From an uncultured Prevotellaceae bacterium (GTDB taxonomy: Bacteria > Bacteroidota > Bacteroidia > Bacteroidales > Bacteroidaceae), in contig CALGGJ010000069.1 in assembly GCA_937915745.1 (NCBI GenBank), positions 1-64,000 on the forward strand: DNA of 64,000 nt. The letters are read 5' to 3'. This document shows positions 36,040 through 44,301 of the stretch, piece by piece (the stretch's first letter is position 1; every line of letters begins with the position of its first letter). Below the pieces are notes generated by a model. That model was not told the DNA's origin. It saw only the letters and a program-made list of their open reading frames with translations, and ran no database searches. The translations under genes were made by a program, and so were the position numbers.

Positions 36040-36077
36040 ACAAGGTGTGCCGTTCATTTGGTACATCTTGTTTTTTT
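36040..36077 (+). terminator. Intrinsic terminator after the secreted-tail gene
   Basis: ACAAGGTGTGCC pairs with GGTACATCTTGT (12 bp with two G-T wobbles) and is followed by a run of seven T. Confidence 0.85.
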
Positions 36078-36107
36078 CTCCACCTCAAACATTAATATAA
36101 TGTCTGC

Positions 36108-37454
36108 ATGAATCTCAATATTTTCGCATCACACAAGAGTTTTTTGATACTGTCAGTTGCAGCATTTTTTATTTCTTGTCAATTGAAGGCACAGGATTCT
36201 ACCAGCCAATCAGTACAAGACATAAAGATGTCAGATGATGAGCCATATACTCCATATAGTCTTTGGATGACCGTGTCAGAGATGTCACGTGTTCCTCAAA
36301 GTTATTTGCTTGATTTCTCCACAAAACCAAAGTGGAGTTATGTGATGGGTATAGAGTTGGAATCAATGCTCGATACCTATCTTCGATATGGCGACCAAAA
36401 TATCATGAACTATCTGCAGATGTATATTGACACTATAATCAGTCCTGAAGGTGAGATCAGAGGTTATAAACTAAACGATTATAACCTTGACAATATTCGT
36501 ACCGGTCATTTTCTTGCACGTATGTATCAGCTGCATCCTGAGGTTAAAACCCTTGCTGCCATACATACACTTATGAGACAGCTTGAGGAACAACCCCGCA
36601 CCGACGGTGACAGTGTATATTGGCACAAGGCAATATACAGCTATCAAGTGTGGCTCGATGGGATATTCATGGGACTTCCGTTCCGTGTTCTTGCTGCATC
36701 CATGTTCCTTGACCCCGATTCTGCAATGACTGTCTATGATGATGCAGTGTATCAAGTGAGCGAGACTTTCCATCGCACTCTCGATTCGGCCACGGGCCTG
36801 AACCGCCATGCTTGGGACGAGACACGCCAAATGTTTTGGGCCGACCCCGTAACAGGTCTGAGCCGTCATTGCTGGGGACGTGCCCAAGGGTGGTACACCA
36901 TGGCATTAGTAGAGTTGTTAGATGCATTACCTAACGATTATCCGGGACGTAGTAAAGTGCTTGACTTGTTACGACTGACTCTTGATTCTGTTTTACGCTG
37001 GCAAGATGTCGAATCAGGCTTGTGGTTTCAGGTGATGGATTCGCCAAATCGTGATGGTAACTACCTTGAAGCTACATGCTCGTCGATGTTTGCCTATTCA
37101 TTACTGAAGTCATGCCGATTGGGATATGTTGACAAATCATTTGGCGACGCAGGCCACCGTGCTTACGATGGTATAATAACCCATTTTATAAGGCACGACC
37201 CTAATAATCTAATTTCGCTTACACACTGTTGTTCAGTTGCCGGTTTAGGTCCTGGGATCAGCCCAAAAGTATTAAAGGCAGCTCCGGACGTAAAGGAAAA
37301 TCGTCGTCGCGATGGTTCGTTCGAATATTATCTGTCTGAACCACTACGCGACAACGATGCAAAAGGTCTCGGTCCGTTTATCTGGGCGTCGCTCGAGATG
37401 GAACGACTTAATATGTCAGGCCATGCCGCTATGATGCCCTCAACACCTCGGTAA
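36108..37454 (+). CDS. GH105 unsaturated rhamnogalacturonyl/glucuronyl hydrolase
   Basis: A 448-residue exported (alpha/alpha)6-barrel enzyme of the GH88/GH105 family, acting on unsaturated uronic acids left by polysaccharide lyases, as in pectin breakdown. Signatures: 'WSYVMGIELESMLDTYLRYGD', 'LDNIRTGHFLARM' (conserved Asp), 'YQVWLDGIFMGLPF' (catalytic-type Asp), 'WGRAQGWYTMALVELLDALP' and 'LEATCSSMFAYSL'. The N-terminus could be a lipoprotein signal ('FFISC', Cys 24) or an ordinary one cleaved before 'QDS'. Its last 26 bp overlap the 3' end of the opposing flavodoxin gene. No lyase is nearby. Confidence 0.88.
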   Translation: MNLNIFASHKSFLILSVAAFFISCQLKAQDSTSQSVQDIKMSDDEPYTPYSLWMTVSEMSRVPQSYLLDFSTKPKWSYVMGIELESMLDTYLRYGDQNIMNYLQMYIDTIISPEGEIRGYKLNDYNLDNIRTGHFLARMYQLHPEVKTLAAIHTLMRQLEEQPRTDGDSVYWHKAIYSYQVWLDGIFMGLPFRVLAASMFLDPDSAMTVYDDAVYQVSETFHRTLDSATGLNRHAWDETRQMFWADPVTGLSRHCWGRAQGWYTMALVELLDALPNDYPGRSKVLDLLRLTLDSVLRWQDVESGLWFQVMDSPNRDGNYLEATCSSMFAYSLLKSCRLGYVDKSFGDAGHRAYDGIITHFIRHDPNNLISLTHCCSVAGLGPGISPKVLKAAPDVKENRRRDGSFEYYLSEPLRDNDAKGLGPFIWASLEMERLNMSGHAAMMPSTPR

Positions 37455-38241
37455 ATTCGGGTTTAGCTTCTTCACTATTGTTCACATATACCTTTATCTT
37501 CAGCGTTTGCCCGTTCTCCTCTGCTTCAAACAGATAGTAGGTGGTATCATCGGTTACAGCCTTCCCCACTCTCACTGGCTGTGCGTGTAGCATTGGATAG
37601 TTGCCGCATGCAGCATTGTATATTGCTATTTCTTCGTCAGTTACAGCTTGTGGTTCAGAGTATTCGGGCCGTAAGACAACATCGCCTTCCACCATTTTAT
37701 TTGATTTTAAGAAGTATTCTATCTCGGCAGGTGCCGCATCTATTCTTGCATTTCGTATTCCATAGCCCATCGTTACATCTGCATTTGGAAGAGCCTTTTG
37801 CATGTTGGCTGTGCTTGTGTCGAGTCCGCCACTGCCAAATGTGCAGAATGTGAAAATTTGTTTTCCGTTCAAATCGTAGTTTCTGATGAAGGTTTCAATT
37901 GGCGGAGCATAAGTGCCGAACCACACAGGGTATCCAATGAATATGACGTCATACTGGTTGAGGTCGGCTTTGATTGGTTTAATTTCAGGCACTATCCCCT
38001 CGGCCCGTTCTTGTTGTGAGCGTTGTATTGTGGCCTGGAAATCGCCGTCGTATGCCTTGACAGCCTCAATGGCTTCGATGTCGGCACCCAACTGTCGCTG
38101 GAGTTCTTCTGCCACGAATTTGGTGGCACCTGTCTGCGAATAATAAATCACAAGTGCCCTGTCGGCACCATCGCTTTGTTTTTTTTCAGATGCACACGAT
38201 AGCAGTGCGGCTAAAGTGGCAATAAAGTATATCGTTTTCAT
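37429..38241 (-). CDS. Flavodoxin-domain lipoprotein
   Basis: A 270-residue lipoprotein (lipobox 'ALLSC', Cys 16). A Flavodoxin_4-type domain covers about residues 28-190, with the FMN phosphate loop 'YYSQTGATKFVAEEL', then 'FIGYPVWFGTYAPPIETFI' and 'TFCTFGSGG'. A C-terminal segment of about 80 residues ends the chain, with a 'YLFEAEENGQTLKIKVYVNN' beta-hairpin. An extracytoplasmic flavodoxin is odd, because its usual reductants are cytosolic. Similar lipoprotein flavodoxins do occur in Bacteroidetes. It has its own promoter (38281-38288) and overlaps the GH105 gene end to end by 26 bp. Confidence 0.85.
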   Translation of the reverse strand: MKTIYFIATLAALLSCASEKKQSDGADRALVIYYSQTGATKFVAEELQRQLGADIEAIEAVKAYDGDFQATIQRSQQERAEGIVPEIKPIKADLNQYDVIFIGYPVWFGTYAPPIETFIRNYDLNGKQIFTFCTFGSGGLDTSTANMQKALPNADVTMGYGIRNARIDAAPAEIEYFLKSNKMVEGDVVLRPEYSEPQAVTDEEIAIYNAACGNYPMLHAQPVRVGKAVTDDTTYYLFEAEENGQTLKIKVYVNNSEEAKPEFTEVLRAS

Positions 38242-38280
38242 AAAAGGAGGTATGATAAATGAAACATGTATTTACACTTG

Positions 38281-38288
38281 CAAAGATA
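38281..38288 (-). promoter_or_regulatory. -7 box of the flavodoxin gene
   Basis: TATCTTTG on the minus strand, 39 bp before the flavodoxin start codon. Confidence 0.68.
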
Positions 38289-38379
38289 AGAAAAATTATC
38301 GATTTGCACCGTATTCTGAATAAACTATTTTCACTTTCGGGCATCTAAAGTCAAGATAAAACAACAAACCATTAGGAAA

Positions 38380-40161
38380 ATGAAAAAAATTTTTCTTGTC
38401 ATCGTCACATTACTGACATCAGTGTTGCTCAATGCGGCTGATGTCAATCCTGGAAAAAATACGTTTAAGTCAAACCTGCCCATTGTGTTGCTCGACACTA
38501 AACTTCCACTGACAAACACCGAGAAACGCGAGGCACACATGCGGGTAATCTATTCAGAGGGGAAAAAGCAATACTCTTCGTCCGACTCCGATTACCAATA
38601 CGATGGCTCTGTAGCCATTAAGTTGCGTGGAAACAGTTCGCTCGGTTTCAGTCAGAAGAAATATACATTTGAGTTGCGCGATTCAGCCGACAAAGACATC
38701 GATGTGTCGCTCATGGGTATGCCGGCACACTCCGACTGGGTTTTGCTCGCACCCTATTCCGACGTGTCGATGATTCGCGATGTGTTTGCGTTCCAGCTAT
38801 GGCGCGATATGGGCTACTGGGCACCACGCACTTGCCTTTGTGAAGTCGTTGTAAATGGCGAATATGCTGGAGTATATGCATTGTCAGAAGCCATAAAGCG
38901 CGATAAAAACAGAGTCAATATAGACAAGATGAAGAAGACCGACATAAGTGGGCGCGAACTGACAGGTGGCTATTTGCTGCGCATCGATACCTTTGACGAC
39001 GATGATGCCACATTCCGTTCGCATGTACCAGGAATAGGCGATGGACTCTTCATGACCGACATAACATGGACATGTCTATACCCCAAGAAGAAAAAGTTGC
39101 AGCCAGAGCAGATGGAATACATAAGCAACTTCATCGGCGACATGGAACGGACCTTTGCATCCGACAGCTATACCGACCCTACACATGGCTACGCAGCATA
39201 TATTGACATATCTTCGTTTGTAGATTACTTCATACACACCGAGCTTAGTCTCAATGCCGATGCCTACAAGCGCAGTGCATATTTCTACAAAGACAGACAA
39301 AATGCCGATGGTACAGGTGGGCTGCTCCACGCAGGTCCGGCATGGGACTACAACTTGGCATACGGTTGCTGTAGCTTTTGCAATGCCGACGATATCAATG
39401 CCTGGGCATTCGAGGGTTGCAACACCAACCCTACCCCACTGTTTTGGAAACGTCTGTACCAGGACCCTGCATTCATGGCACGAGTACGCACACGCTATAC
39501 CGAGCTTCGCAAAACCACCCTCAGCACCCGACACCTCTTTGCACTCATTGACGGCTACGCCCGCCAGTTGCAGACAGCACAAGAACGCCATTTCAGCCGT
39601 TATCCGGAGCTGCTTGGCAGCGAAACAAAACGCAGCCCTGCCGGCAGTGGTATGATGGCAGGTATGGGTGGCATGGTACAGGGCGGTGGAAGAGGTCAGA
39701 TGCCTGGCGGGGCCTTTCCGCAGTTTGACATCGGTTTCCCCGCAATGGGAGGTTTCCCGGCCATGGGACAGATGAACGACTCTATCATGCGAGTCATGAT
39801 GGAACAAGGGCGCAAGATGTTTGAACAGATGCGAAACTACAAATTAGACTCTGACACGGCTACTGCAACACCACGAGGTGTAGGCTTCCCTGGTATGGGA
39901 GGCTTTCCTCCATTCGGTGCAATGCCAGGCATGGGTGGCTTTCCTCCATTCGGTGCAATGCCAGGCACGGGCGGTATGTCAGGTGGCAATGTCGCATTTC
40001 CGCAGATGGGAGGTGGTGAAGGCATGGCAGGAATGGGTGGAGCGATGCTTTCATGGTTCCGTTCCTATACAGTTAAAAGCTATGCCGATGAAATAAAGAT
40101 GCTGAAAGACTGGTTGAAAGACCGACTCGAGGTGCTCGATGAGAAGATACTACGCAATTGA
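38380..40161 (+). CDS. CotH-like kinase family protein with Gly/Met/Phe-Pro-rich insert
   Basis: A 593-residue exported protein. After a signal peptide (1-19) residues about 30-420 form a CotH domain: 'VAIKLRGNSSLGFSQKKYTFEL', 'DWVLLAPYSDVSMIRDVFAFQL', 'VNGEYAGVYALSEAIKRDKNRV' and 'AGPAWDYNLAYG'. CotH proteins are atypical protein kinases first known from spore coats and are widespread as secreted proteins. Residues about 425-560 are low complexity, rich in Gly and Met with near-identical 'GMGGFPPFGAMPG' repeats. A helical tail ends the protein. The catalytic Lys and the late Asp are present. It is followed by a tandem repeat array and terminator. Confidence 0.85.
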   Translation: MKKIFLVIVTLLTSVLLNAADVNPGKNTFKSNLPIVLLDTKLPLTNTEKREAHMRVIYSEGKKQYSSSDSDYQYDGSVAIKLRGNSSLGFSQKKYTFELRDSADKDIDVSLMGMPAHSDWVLLAPYSDVSMIRDVFAFQLWRDMGYWAPRTCLCEVVVNGEYAGVYALSEAIKRDKNRVNIDKMKKTDISGRELTGGYLLRIDTFDDDDATFRSHVPGIGDGLFMTDITWTCLYPKKKKLQPEQMEYISNFIGDMERTFASDSYTDPTHGYAAYIDISSFVDYFIHTELSLNADAYKRSAYFYKDRQNADGTGGLLHAGPAWDYNLAYGCCSFCNADDINAWAFEGCNTNPTPLFWKRLYQDPAFMARVRTRYTELRKTTLSTRHLFALIDGYARQLQTAQERHFSRYPELLGSETKRSPAGSGMMAGMGGMVQGGGRGQMPGGAFPQFDIGFPAMGGFPAMGQMNDSIMRVMMEQGRKMFEQMRNYKLDSDTATATPRGVGFPGMGGFPPFGAMPGMGGFPPFGAMPGTGGMSGGNVAFPQMGGGEGMAGMGGAMLSWFRSYTVKSYADEIKMLKDWLKDRLEVLDEKILRN

Positions 40162-40173
40162 ATACAATGAGAG

Positions 40174-40261
40174 TGCGTACTCGGAACCTTACGACTGCGT
40201 ACTCGGAACCTTACGACTGCGTACTCGGAACCTTACGACTGCGCACTCGGAGTCTTACGAC
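40174..40261 (+). repeat. Four-copy 22-bp tandem repeat after cotH-like gene
   Basis: Units TGCGTACTCGGAACCTTACG+AC at 40174-40195, 40196-40217 and 40218-40239, then a diverged unit at 40240-40261. Each unit repeats the left arm of the terminator that follows it, so the array looks like an amplification of a terminator half. The units match the 19374-19456 cluster in inverse orientation. Confidence 0.9.
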
Positions 40262-40302
40262 TGCGCACTTGCGATGCCGTGAGTGCGCAGTCGTTTTTTT
40301 TT
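40257..40302 (+). terminator. Intrinsic terminator of the cotH-like gene
   Basis: ACGACTGCGCACT pairs perfectly with AGTGCGCAGTCGT (13 bp) and is followed by nine T. The left arm is the end of a tandem repeat array. Confidence 0.92.
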
Positions 40303-40338
40303 GCTTCATCAAATCATGCTTCCTACAGCAGCAACATG

Positions 40339-40821
40339 TCAGACAAGGCTGTCGCTGTCAAATTCCACAGGCAGCAGGTCGCGTGCAGAATTGACTATGT
40401 AGATGCCGTCTGTGCCGTATAGCAGGATTCGAATCGGTTTTGCAAAACGGTGCTCTGTCTCAAGCATAACCTGCCGACAGCCACCGCACGGACTGATGGG
40501 GGAGGATGTGAACTGCCCCGACGAGTCGCGGGCAGCGATGCAGAGCATCGTCACAGGCGTATCGGGATGCCGTGAGTTGGCATAGAATAAAGTGGTGCGC
40601 TCGGCACACAATCCCGAAGGGAAGGCACAATTTTCTTGGTTGTTGCCACTCAATATCTCACCATTATCGAGCAACACTGCTGCACCTACACAGAACCTGC
40701 TGTAAGGTGCATAGCTGCGATAGGTGGCATCGCGAGCTGCATTGAGCAACTGCCGCTCTTCGGACGACAGCTCATCCTCGGTAAGTTTCCTGATATGTAT
40801 AGTCCTGCTGATTTCTTCCAT
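40339..40821 (-). CDS. cdd: Cytidine deaminase
   Basis: A 160-residue zinc hydrolase that deaminates cytidine and deoxycytidine to uridine for pyrimidine salvage. The zinc site is complete: the Cys and the catalytic Glu in 'SGLCAERTTLF' (about residue 73) and the two Cys in 'SPCGGCRQVMLE'. 'YSRFCVGAAVLLDNGEILSGNNQEN' is the substrate-binding start. Homotetrameric type by length. It converges with the cotH-like gene, and its promoter is at 40853-40860. Confidence 0.95.
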   Translation of the reverse strand: MEEISRTIHIRKLTEDELSSEERQLLNAARDATYRSYAPYSRFCVGAAVLLDNGEILSGNNQENCAFPSGLCAERTTLFYANSRHPDTPVTMLCIAARDSSGQFTSSPISPCGGCRQVMLETEHRFAKPIRILLYGTDGIYIVNSARDLLPVEFDSDSLV

Positions 40822-40852
40822 TGCAGTGATGATTTGTTTAGGTTTGCAACGG

Positions 40853-40860
40853 CAAAGATA
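40853..40860 (-). promoter_or_regulatory. -7 box of cdd
   Basis: TATCTTTG on the minus strand, 31 bp before the cdd start codon. Confidence 0.7.
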
Positions 40861-40977
40861 GTGAATATAAGTGAAAAGTGAAAAGTAGAGAATAAAAACT
40901 TGTCATATCATAGACGAAATAGTGTATGCAAGCATACATTTTTTATACTCTACATATCATAATTTACTAAAAATAAC

Positions 40978-40985
40978 TATCTTTG
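40978..40985 (+). promoter_or_regulatory. -7 box of the glucosaminidase gene
   Basis: TATCTTTG at 40978-40985. It overlaps an in-frame ATG at 40983, which therefore cannot be the start. The ATG at 41013 is the first usable one. Confidence 0.75.
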
Positions 40986-41012
40986 CATGTAGAAACAAAC
41001 CATTACAGACAA

Positions 41013-41945
41013 ATGACACTTAACAGACGACACTGTGTGACGGCACTGATACTTATGATTGCCACGCTATTGTCTGCCCAGACAAATGGTAAAAGCAAAG
41101 CATTTGTTGACTACATAGAACAATATAAGAAGATAGCTGTCGAGCAGATGAAGAAACATGGCATTCCTGCCAGCATTACGCTGGCACAAGGTCTTCTTGA
41201 GAGCGGTGCCGGCAGCAGCGAACTGGCGAAGAAAAGCAACAACCATTTCGGCATAAAATGTGGCAGTACGTGGTTCGGCCCTACTACGACCCACTTCGAC
41301 GATGGTAGAAACGAATGCTTCCGAGTATATTCCACAGTGAGCGAAAGCTATGAAGACCATTCACAGTTTTTGAAGAAAGAGCGCTACAGCCGTCTCTTCC
41401 GCCTCAGCACCACCGACTACAAGGGCTGGGCACGCGGTCTGAAGGCCTGTGGATACGCCACCAGTCCCACATATGCCGACCGCCTGATTGCCATCATCGA
41501 ACTGTACGAACTCAACAAACTCGACCGTGAACAAAAAATTGACGACATGTATGTGTATGTGCCCGAGACGGTTGCACCCAAAGACGTCGTACTCAACTCG
41601 CATACCATCATGACAAACAACAATGTATTGTGTATCAAGGCCAACTCGCGCGACACATGGGAAAGCATCGCAAAAGAGTTCAACACCTCAAAAAAACATT
41701 TGCTGAAATACAATGAAGCCATCGAACAAGTAATGATACAGGAGGGCGACATTATCTATCTGCAGAAAAAACAGAAACGGGCAGCCAAACAATTCGGCAG
41801 GAAATACTGGCACCATGTCAGACAAGGCGAGTCTATGTACTCAATTGCCCAACTCTATGGTATGAGACTGAAATACCTTTACAAACTGAATTTCCGTAAC
41901 GACGACTATATCCCGGCACCCGGCGACTTGCTCAAGGTGAGGTGA
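41013..41945 (+). CDS. Exported beta-N-acetylglucosaminidase with two LysM domains
   Basis: About 310 residues. Signal peptide ends near 'LSAQ'. A GH73-type glucosaminidase domain (about 28-170) has the catalytic Glu in 'LAQGLLESGAGSSELA', then 'NNHFGIKC' and 'FRVYSTVSESYEDHSQFL'. Two LysM repeats follow (about 200-255 and 265-310, 'HVRQGESMYSIAQLYGMRLKYLYKLN'), which bind peptidoglycan. It should cleave the glycan strand during cell-wall remodelling. The frame reaches 40983, but that ATG lies inside the promoter, so I start at 41013. Confidence 0.9.
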   Translation: MTLNRRHCVTALILMIATLLSAQTNGKSKAFVDYIEQYKKIAVEQMKKHGIPASITLAQGLLESGAGSSELAKKSNNHFGIKCGSTWFGPTTTHFDDGRNECFRVYSTVSESYEDHSQFLKKERYSRLFRLSTTDYKGWARGLKACGYATSPTYADRLIAIIELYELNKLDREQKIDDMYVYVPETVAPKDVVLNSHTIMTNNNVLCIKANSRDTWESIAKEFNTSKKHLLKYNEAIEQVMIQEGDIIYLQKKQKRAAKQFGRKYWHHVRQGESMYSIAQLYGMRLKYLYKLNFRNDDYIPAPGDLLKVR

Positions 41946-42001
41946 AACCATTTTTATAAATTAAAAACACACGATTTGTTTGTAGTATGAAAATTTATGA
42001 C

Positions 42002-42009
42002 TAACTTTG
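42002..42009 (+). promoter_or_regulatory. Promoter of the Fe-S scaffold-like/GGGtGRT operon
   Basis: TAACTTTG with TTTG at 41979-41982, a 19-bp gap. It overlaps the upstream in-frame start at 42007 and so rules it out. Confidence 0.8.
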
Positions 42010-42108
42010 CAGCCGGGTAAACTACAGATAACAATCAACAAGACACAACTGACACAGAATTTTCCAGGCAAAATAAATTATATCAACCAACTCAAAGTAA
42101 GAAAAATT

Positions 42109-42810
42109 ATGGTTTATTCAAAAGAAGTACAAGAAATGTGCTGTGTAGCCAAAGGTCCTAACCACGGACCAGCTCCAATACCAGAAGAAGGTAAGTGGAT
42201 TCAGGCAAAAGAGATTAAAGACATCTCGGGTATGACCCACGGCATTGGATGGTGCGCTCCTCAACAAGGTTGCTGCAAATTGAGTCTTAACGTAAAAGAC
42301 GGTATCATCGAAGAGTGTCTGGTTGAAACAATAGGATGCTCGGGTATGACCCACTCAGCTGCAATGGCATCAGAAATTCTACCAGGCAAGACAATTCTCG
42401 AAGCACTCAACACCGACCTCGTGTGCGATGCCATCAACACAGCTATGCGCGAACTGTTCCTTCAGATTGTGTATGGACGTACACAGTCGGCATTCTCCGA
42501 AGGAGGACTTGTAATCGGAGCCGGACTCGAAGACCTTGGCAAGGGACTCGTGTCACAATGCGGCACCCTCTACGGCACAAAGGCCAAAGGAACACGCTAC
42601 CTGCAACTAACAGAAGGCTACATCACAAAGATGTATCTCGACAGCGACAACCAAGTGTGCGGATATGAATTTGTTCACATGGGCAAGTTTATGGATGCAG
42701 TGAAGAAAGGCGTGCCTGCCGATGAAGCACTCAAGAGCGTAACCGGTACATACGGACGTACAAAACCCGAGCAGGGTGCAGTGAAATCAATCGATCCACG
42801 TAAAGAATAA
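42109..42810 (+). CDS. Iron-sulfur cluster scaffold-like protein
   Basis: A 233-residue cytosolic protein related to the NifU/IscU N-terminal scaffold fold. Conserved cysteines are in 'EMCCVAK' (start), 'WCAPQQGCCKL' and 'ETIGCSGMTHSAAMASEILPGKTILEAL', the last closely matching the IscU core. The frame is open upstream to 42007, but the promoter box at 42002-42009 shows the start is at 42109, which is also the natural start for the family. It is followed 16 bp later by the GGGtGRT protein gene, its usual partner in Bacteroidetes and some Firmicutes. Which cluster or target is served is not known. Confidence 0.85.
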   Translation: MVYSKEVQEMCCVAKGPNHGPAPIPEEGKWIQAKEIKDISGMTHGIGWCAPQQGCCKLSLNVKDGIIEECLVETIGCSGMTHSAAMASEILPGKTILEALNTDLVCDAINTAMRELFLQIVYGRTQSAFSEGGLVIGAGLEDLGKGLVSQCGTLYGTKAKGTRYLQLTEGYITKMYLDSDNQVCGYEFVHMGKFMDAVKKGVPADEALKSVTGTYGRTKPEQGAVKSIDPRKE

Positions 42811-42826
42811 AAGGAGGAAGCATATT

Positions 42827-43837
42827 ATGATAAGAGAAGTCAAATTCGAATCACAAGACCGTCGTATCAAGCAGATACTTGCTGCCTTGAACGAAAACGG
42901 CATCGCTTCAATCGAAGAAGCCAACGAAATCTGCGAAAAAGCAGGTCTCGACCCATACAAGACATGTGAAGAAACACAGATGATATGCTTCGAAAATGCA
43001 AAGTGGGCATACGTTTGTGGTTGTGCTATCGCAATAAAGAAAGGGTGCAGGAATGCAGCCGACGCAGCCGAGGCAATCGGTATCGGACTGCAGTCATTCT
43101 GCATACCTGGCTCTGTTGCCGACGACCGCAAGGTGGGACTCGGACACGGAAATCTTGCTGCACGCCTCCTGCGCGAAGAAACCCAATGCTTCGCTTTCCT
43201 CGCCGGACACGAGAGCTTCGCCGCTGCTGAAGGTGCAATCAAGATTGCAGAAATGGCAAACAAGGTGCGCAAAAACCCGCTGAGAGTGATACTCAACGGA
43301 CTCGGAAAAGACGCTGCAATGATTATCAGCCGCATCAATGGATTTACATACGTACAAACCAAGTTCGACTACTATACAGGAAAGGTAGATGTAGTGAAAC
43401 GCATCCCTTACAGCGACGGACCACGTGCAAAAGTAAACTGCTACGGAGCCGACGATGTACGTGAAGGAGTTGCAATCATGTGGATGGAAGATGTTGACGT
43501 CAGCATCACCGGAAACTCAACCAACCCTACACGCTTCCAGCATCCGGTAGCCGGAACCTATAAGAAAGAACGTGTCTTGGCTGGAAAACCATACTTCAGC
43601 GTCGCATCAGGCGGTGGTACAGGCCGGACACTGCACCCAGACAACATGGCAGCCGGACCTGCATCATACGGCATGACAGACACACTCGGACGTATGCACT
43701 CAGATGCTCAGTTCGCTGGCTCATCTTCTGTTCCTGCACACGTTGAGATGATGGGATTCCTCGGAATAGGAAACAACCCTATGGTAGGTTGCACCGTCGC
43801 ATGTGCCGTAAATGTCGCACTTGCACTTAACAAGTAA
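42827..43837 (+). CDS. GGGtGRT protein
   Basis: A 336-residue cytosolic protein named for the motif 'SGGGTGRTLHPDNMAAGPASYG' (in parts, about residues 262-280), which is intact here. Other features are 'YVCGCAIAIKKGC' (three Cys), 'GHGNLAARLLREETQCFAFLAGHESFAAAEGAIKIAE', and a conserved tail 'EMMGFLGIGNNPMVGCTVA'. It is nearly always encoded next to the Fe-S scaffold-like gene, as here with a 16-bp gap, and a purine-rich AAGGAGGAAG lies between them. No biochemical function is established. A terminator at 43854-43902 closes the operon. Confidence 0.9.
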   Translation: MIREVKFESQDRRIKQILAALNENGIASIEEANEICEKAGLDPYKTCEETQMICFENAKWAYVCGCAIAIKKGCRNAADAAEAIGIGLQSFCIPGSVADDRKVGLGHGNLAARLLREETQCFAFLAGHESFAAAEGAIKIAEMANKVRKNPLRVILNGLGKDAAMIISRINGFTYVQTKFDYYTGKVDVVKRIPYSDGPRAKVNCYGADDVREGVAIMWMEDVDVSITGNSTNPTRFQHPVAGTYKKERVLAGKPYFSVASGGGTGRTLHPDNMAAGPASYGMTDTLGRMHSDAQFAGSSSVPAHVEMMGFLGIGNNPMVGCTVACAVNVALALNK

Positions 43838-43853
43838 AAACACACTCACAACA

Positions 43854-43902
43854 AAGTCCCCTCCGCTATATCTTGACAACAGTGAGGGGACTTGTTTTTT
43901 TT
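43854..43902 (+). terminator. Intrinsic terminator after the GGGtGRT gene
   Basis: AAGTCCCCTC (43854-43863) pairs with GAGGGGACTT (43884-43893) and is followed by GTTTTTTTT. Confidence 0.92.
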
Positions 43903-43916
43903 GATTCCATCAAATC

Positions 43917-44258
43917 ATGAAACCGACGATAGACGACATTATCAAGATTCAAGGCGAACCCGACGACATCATAGTATGCGACCCTACTCGCGGCAACGAG
44001 TCAGATGGTGTAGTACTGATTTACAATAGTGGTGGTACGGATGATAAGGGGTACATATACTACGATGGATATACAATCCCGACAGACTCAATCACCGACA
44101 TTACAGTGAAAAACATAGCCATGGCCTATCTGCCCAACGACTATTCATTACTCGTATCCACAACCGACAAGCAGCATCGCACACTGCGCATACACGTGGG
44201 GACAGATGCTTCAACGGCGGAAGCAGTATGTGAACAACTAATTGCAAGTTTGCATTGA
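43917..44258 (+). CDS. Hypothetical 113-residue protein
   Basis: I do not recognise this family. It is a soluble, acidic protein with no signal peptide. An N-terminal helix 'TIDDIIKIQGEPDDIIVCDP' precedes alternating strands ('GVVLIYNSGG', 'GYIYYDGYTIP', 'NDYSLLVSTTDKQHRTLRIHVG') and a C-terminal helix 'TAEAVCEQLIASLH'. The layout resembles a small beta-sheet lipid-binding or PH-like fold, which is only an impression. It starts 15 bp past the terminator T-tract, and no -7 box is visible. Its stop is directly followed by a minus-strand copy of a dispersed 16-bp repeat. Confidence 0.72.
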   Translation: MKPTIDDIIKIQGEPDDIIVCDPTRGNESDGVVLIYNSGGTDDKGYIYYDGYTIPTDSITDITVKNIAMAYLPNDYSLLVSTTDKQHRTLRIHVGTDASTAEAVCEQLIASLH

Positions 44259-44280
44259 ATCCAAATCGGTCATTAGCTTT
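44258..44280 (-). repeat. Dispersed repeat copy (minus strand)
   Basis: On the minus strand this reads AAAGCTAATGACCGATTTGG then ATT, with the core at 44261-44276 identical to those at 29193-29208, 29226-29241 and 50323-50338. It begins at the last base of the preceding gene's stop codon. Confidence 0.9.
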
Positions 44281-44301
44281 ACGACGATAACATCTGATTA
44301 T

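Noticed and set aside
40174..40302. Regular repeats that might be a CRISPR array
   Set aside because: The units are contiguous 22-mers without unique spacers, and they merge into a terminator. No cas gene is present.
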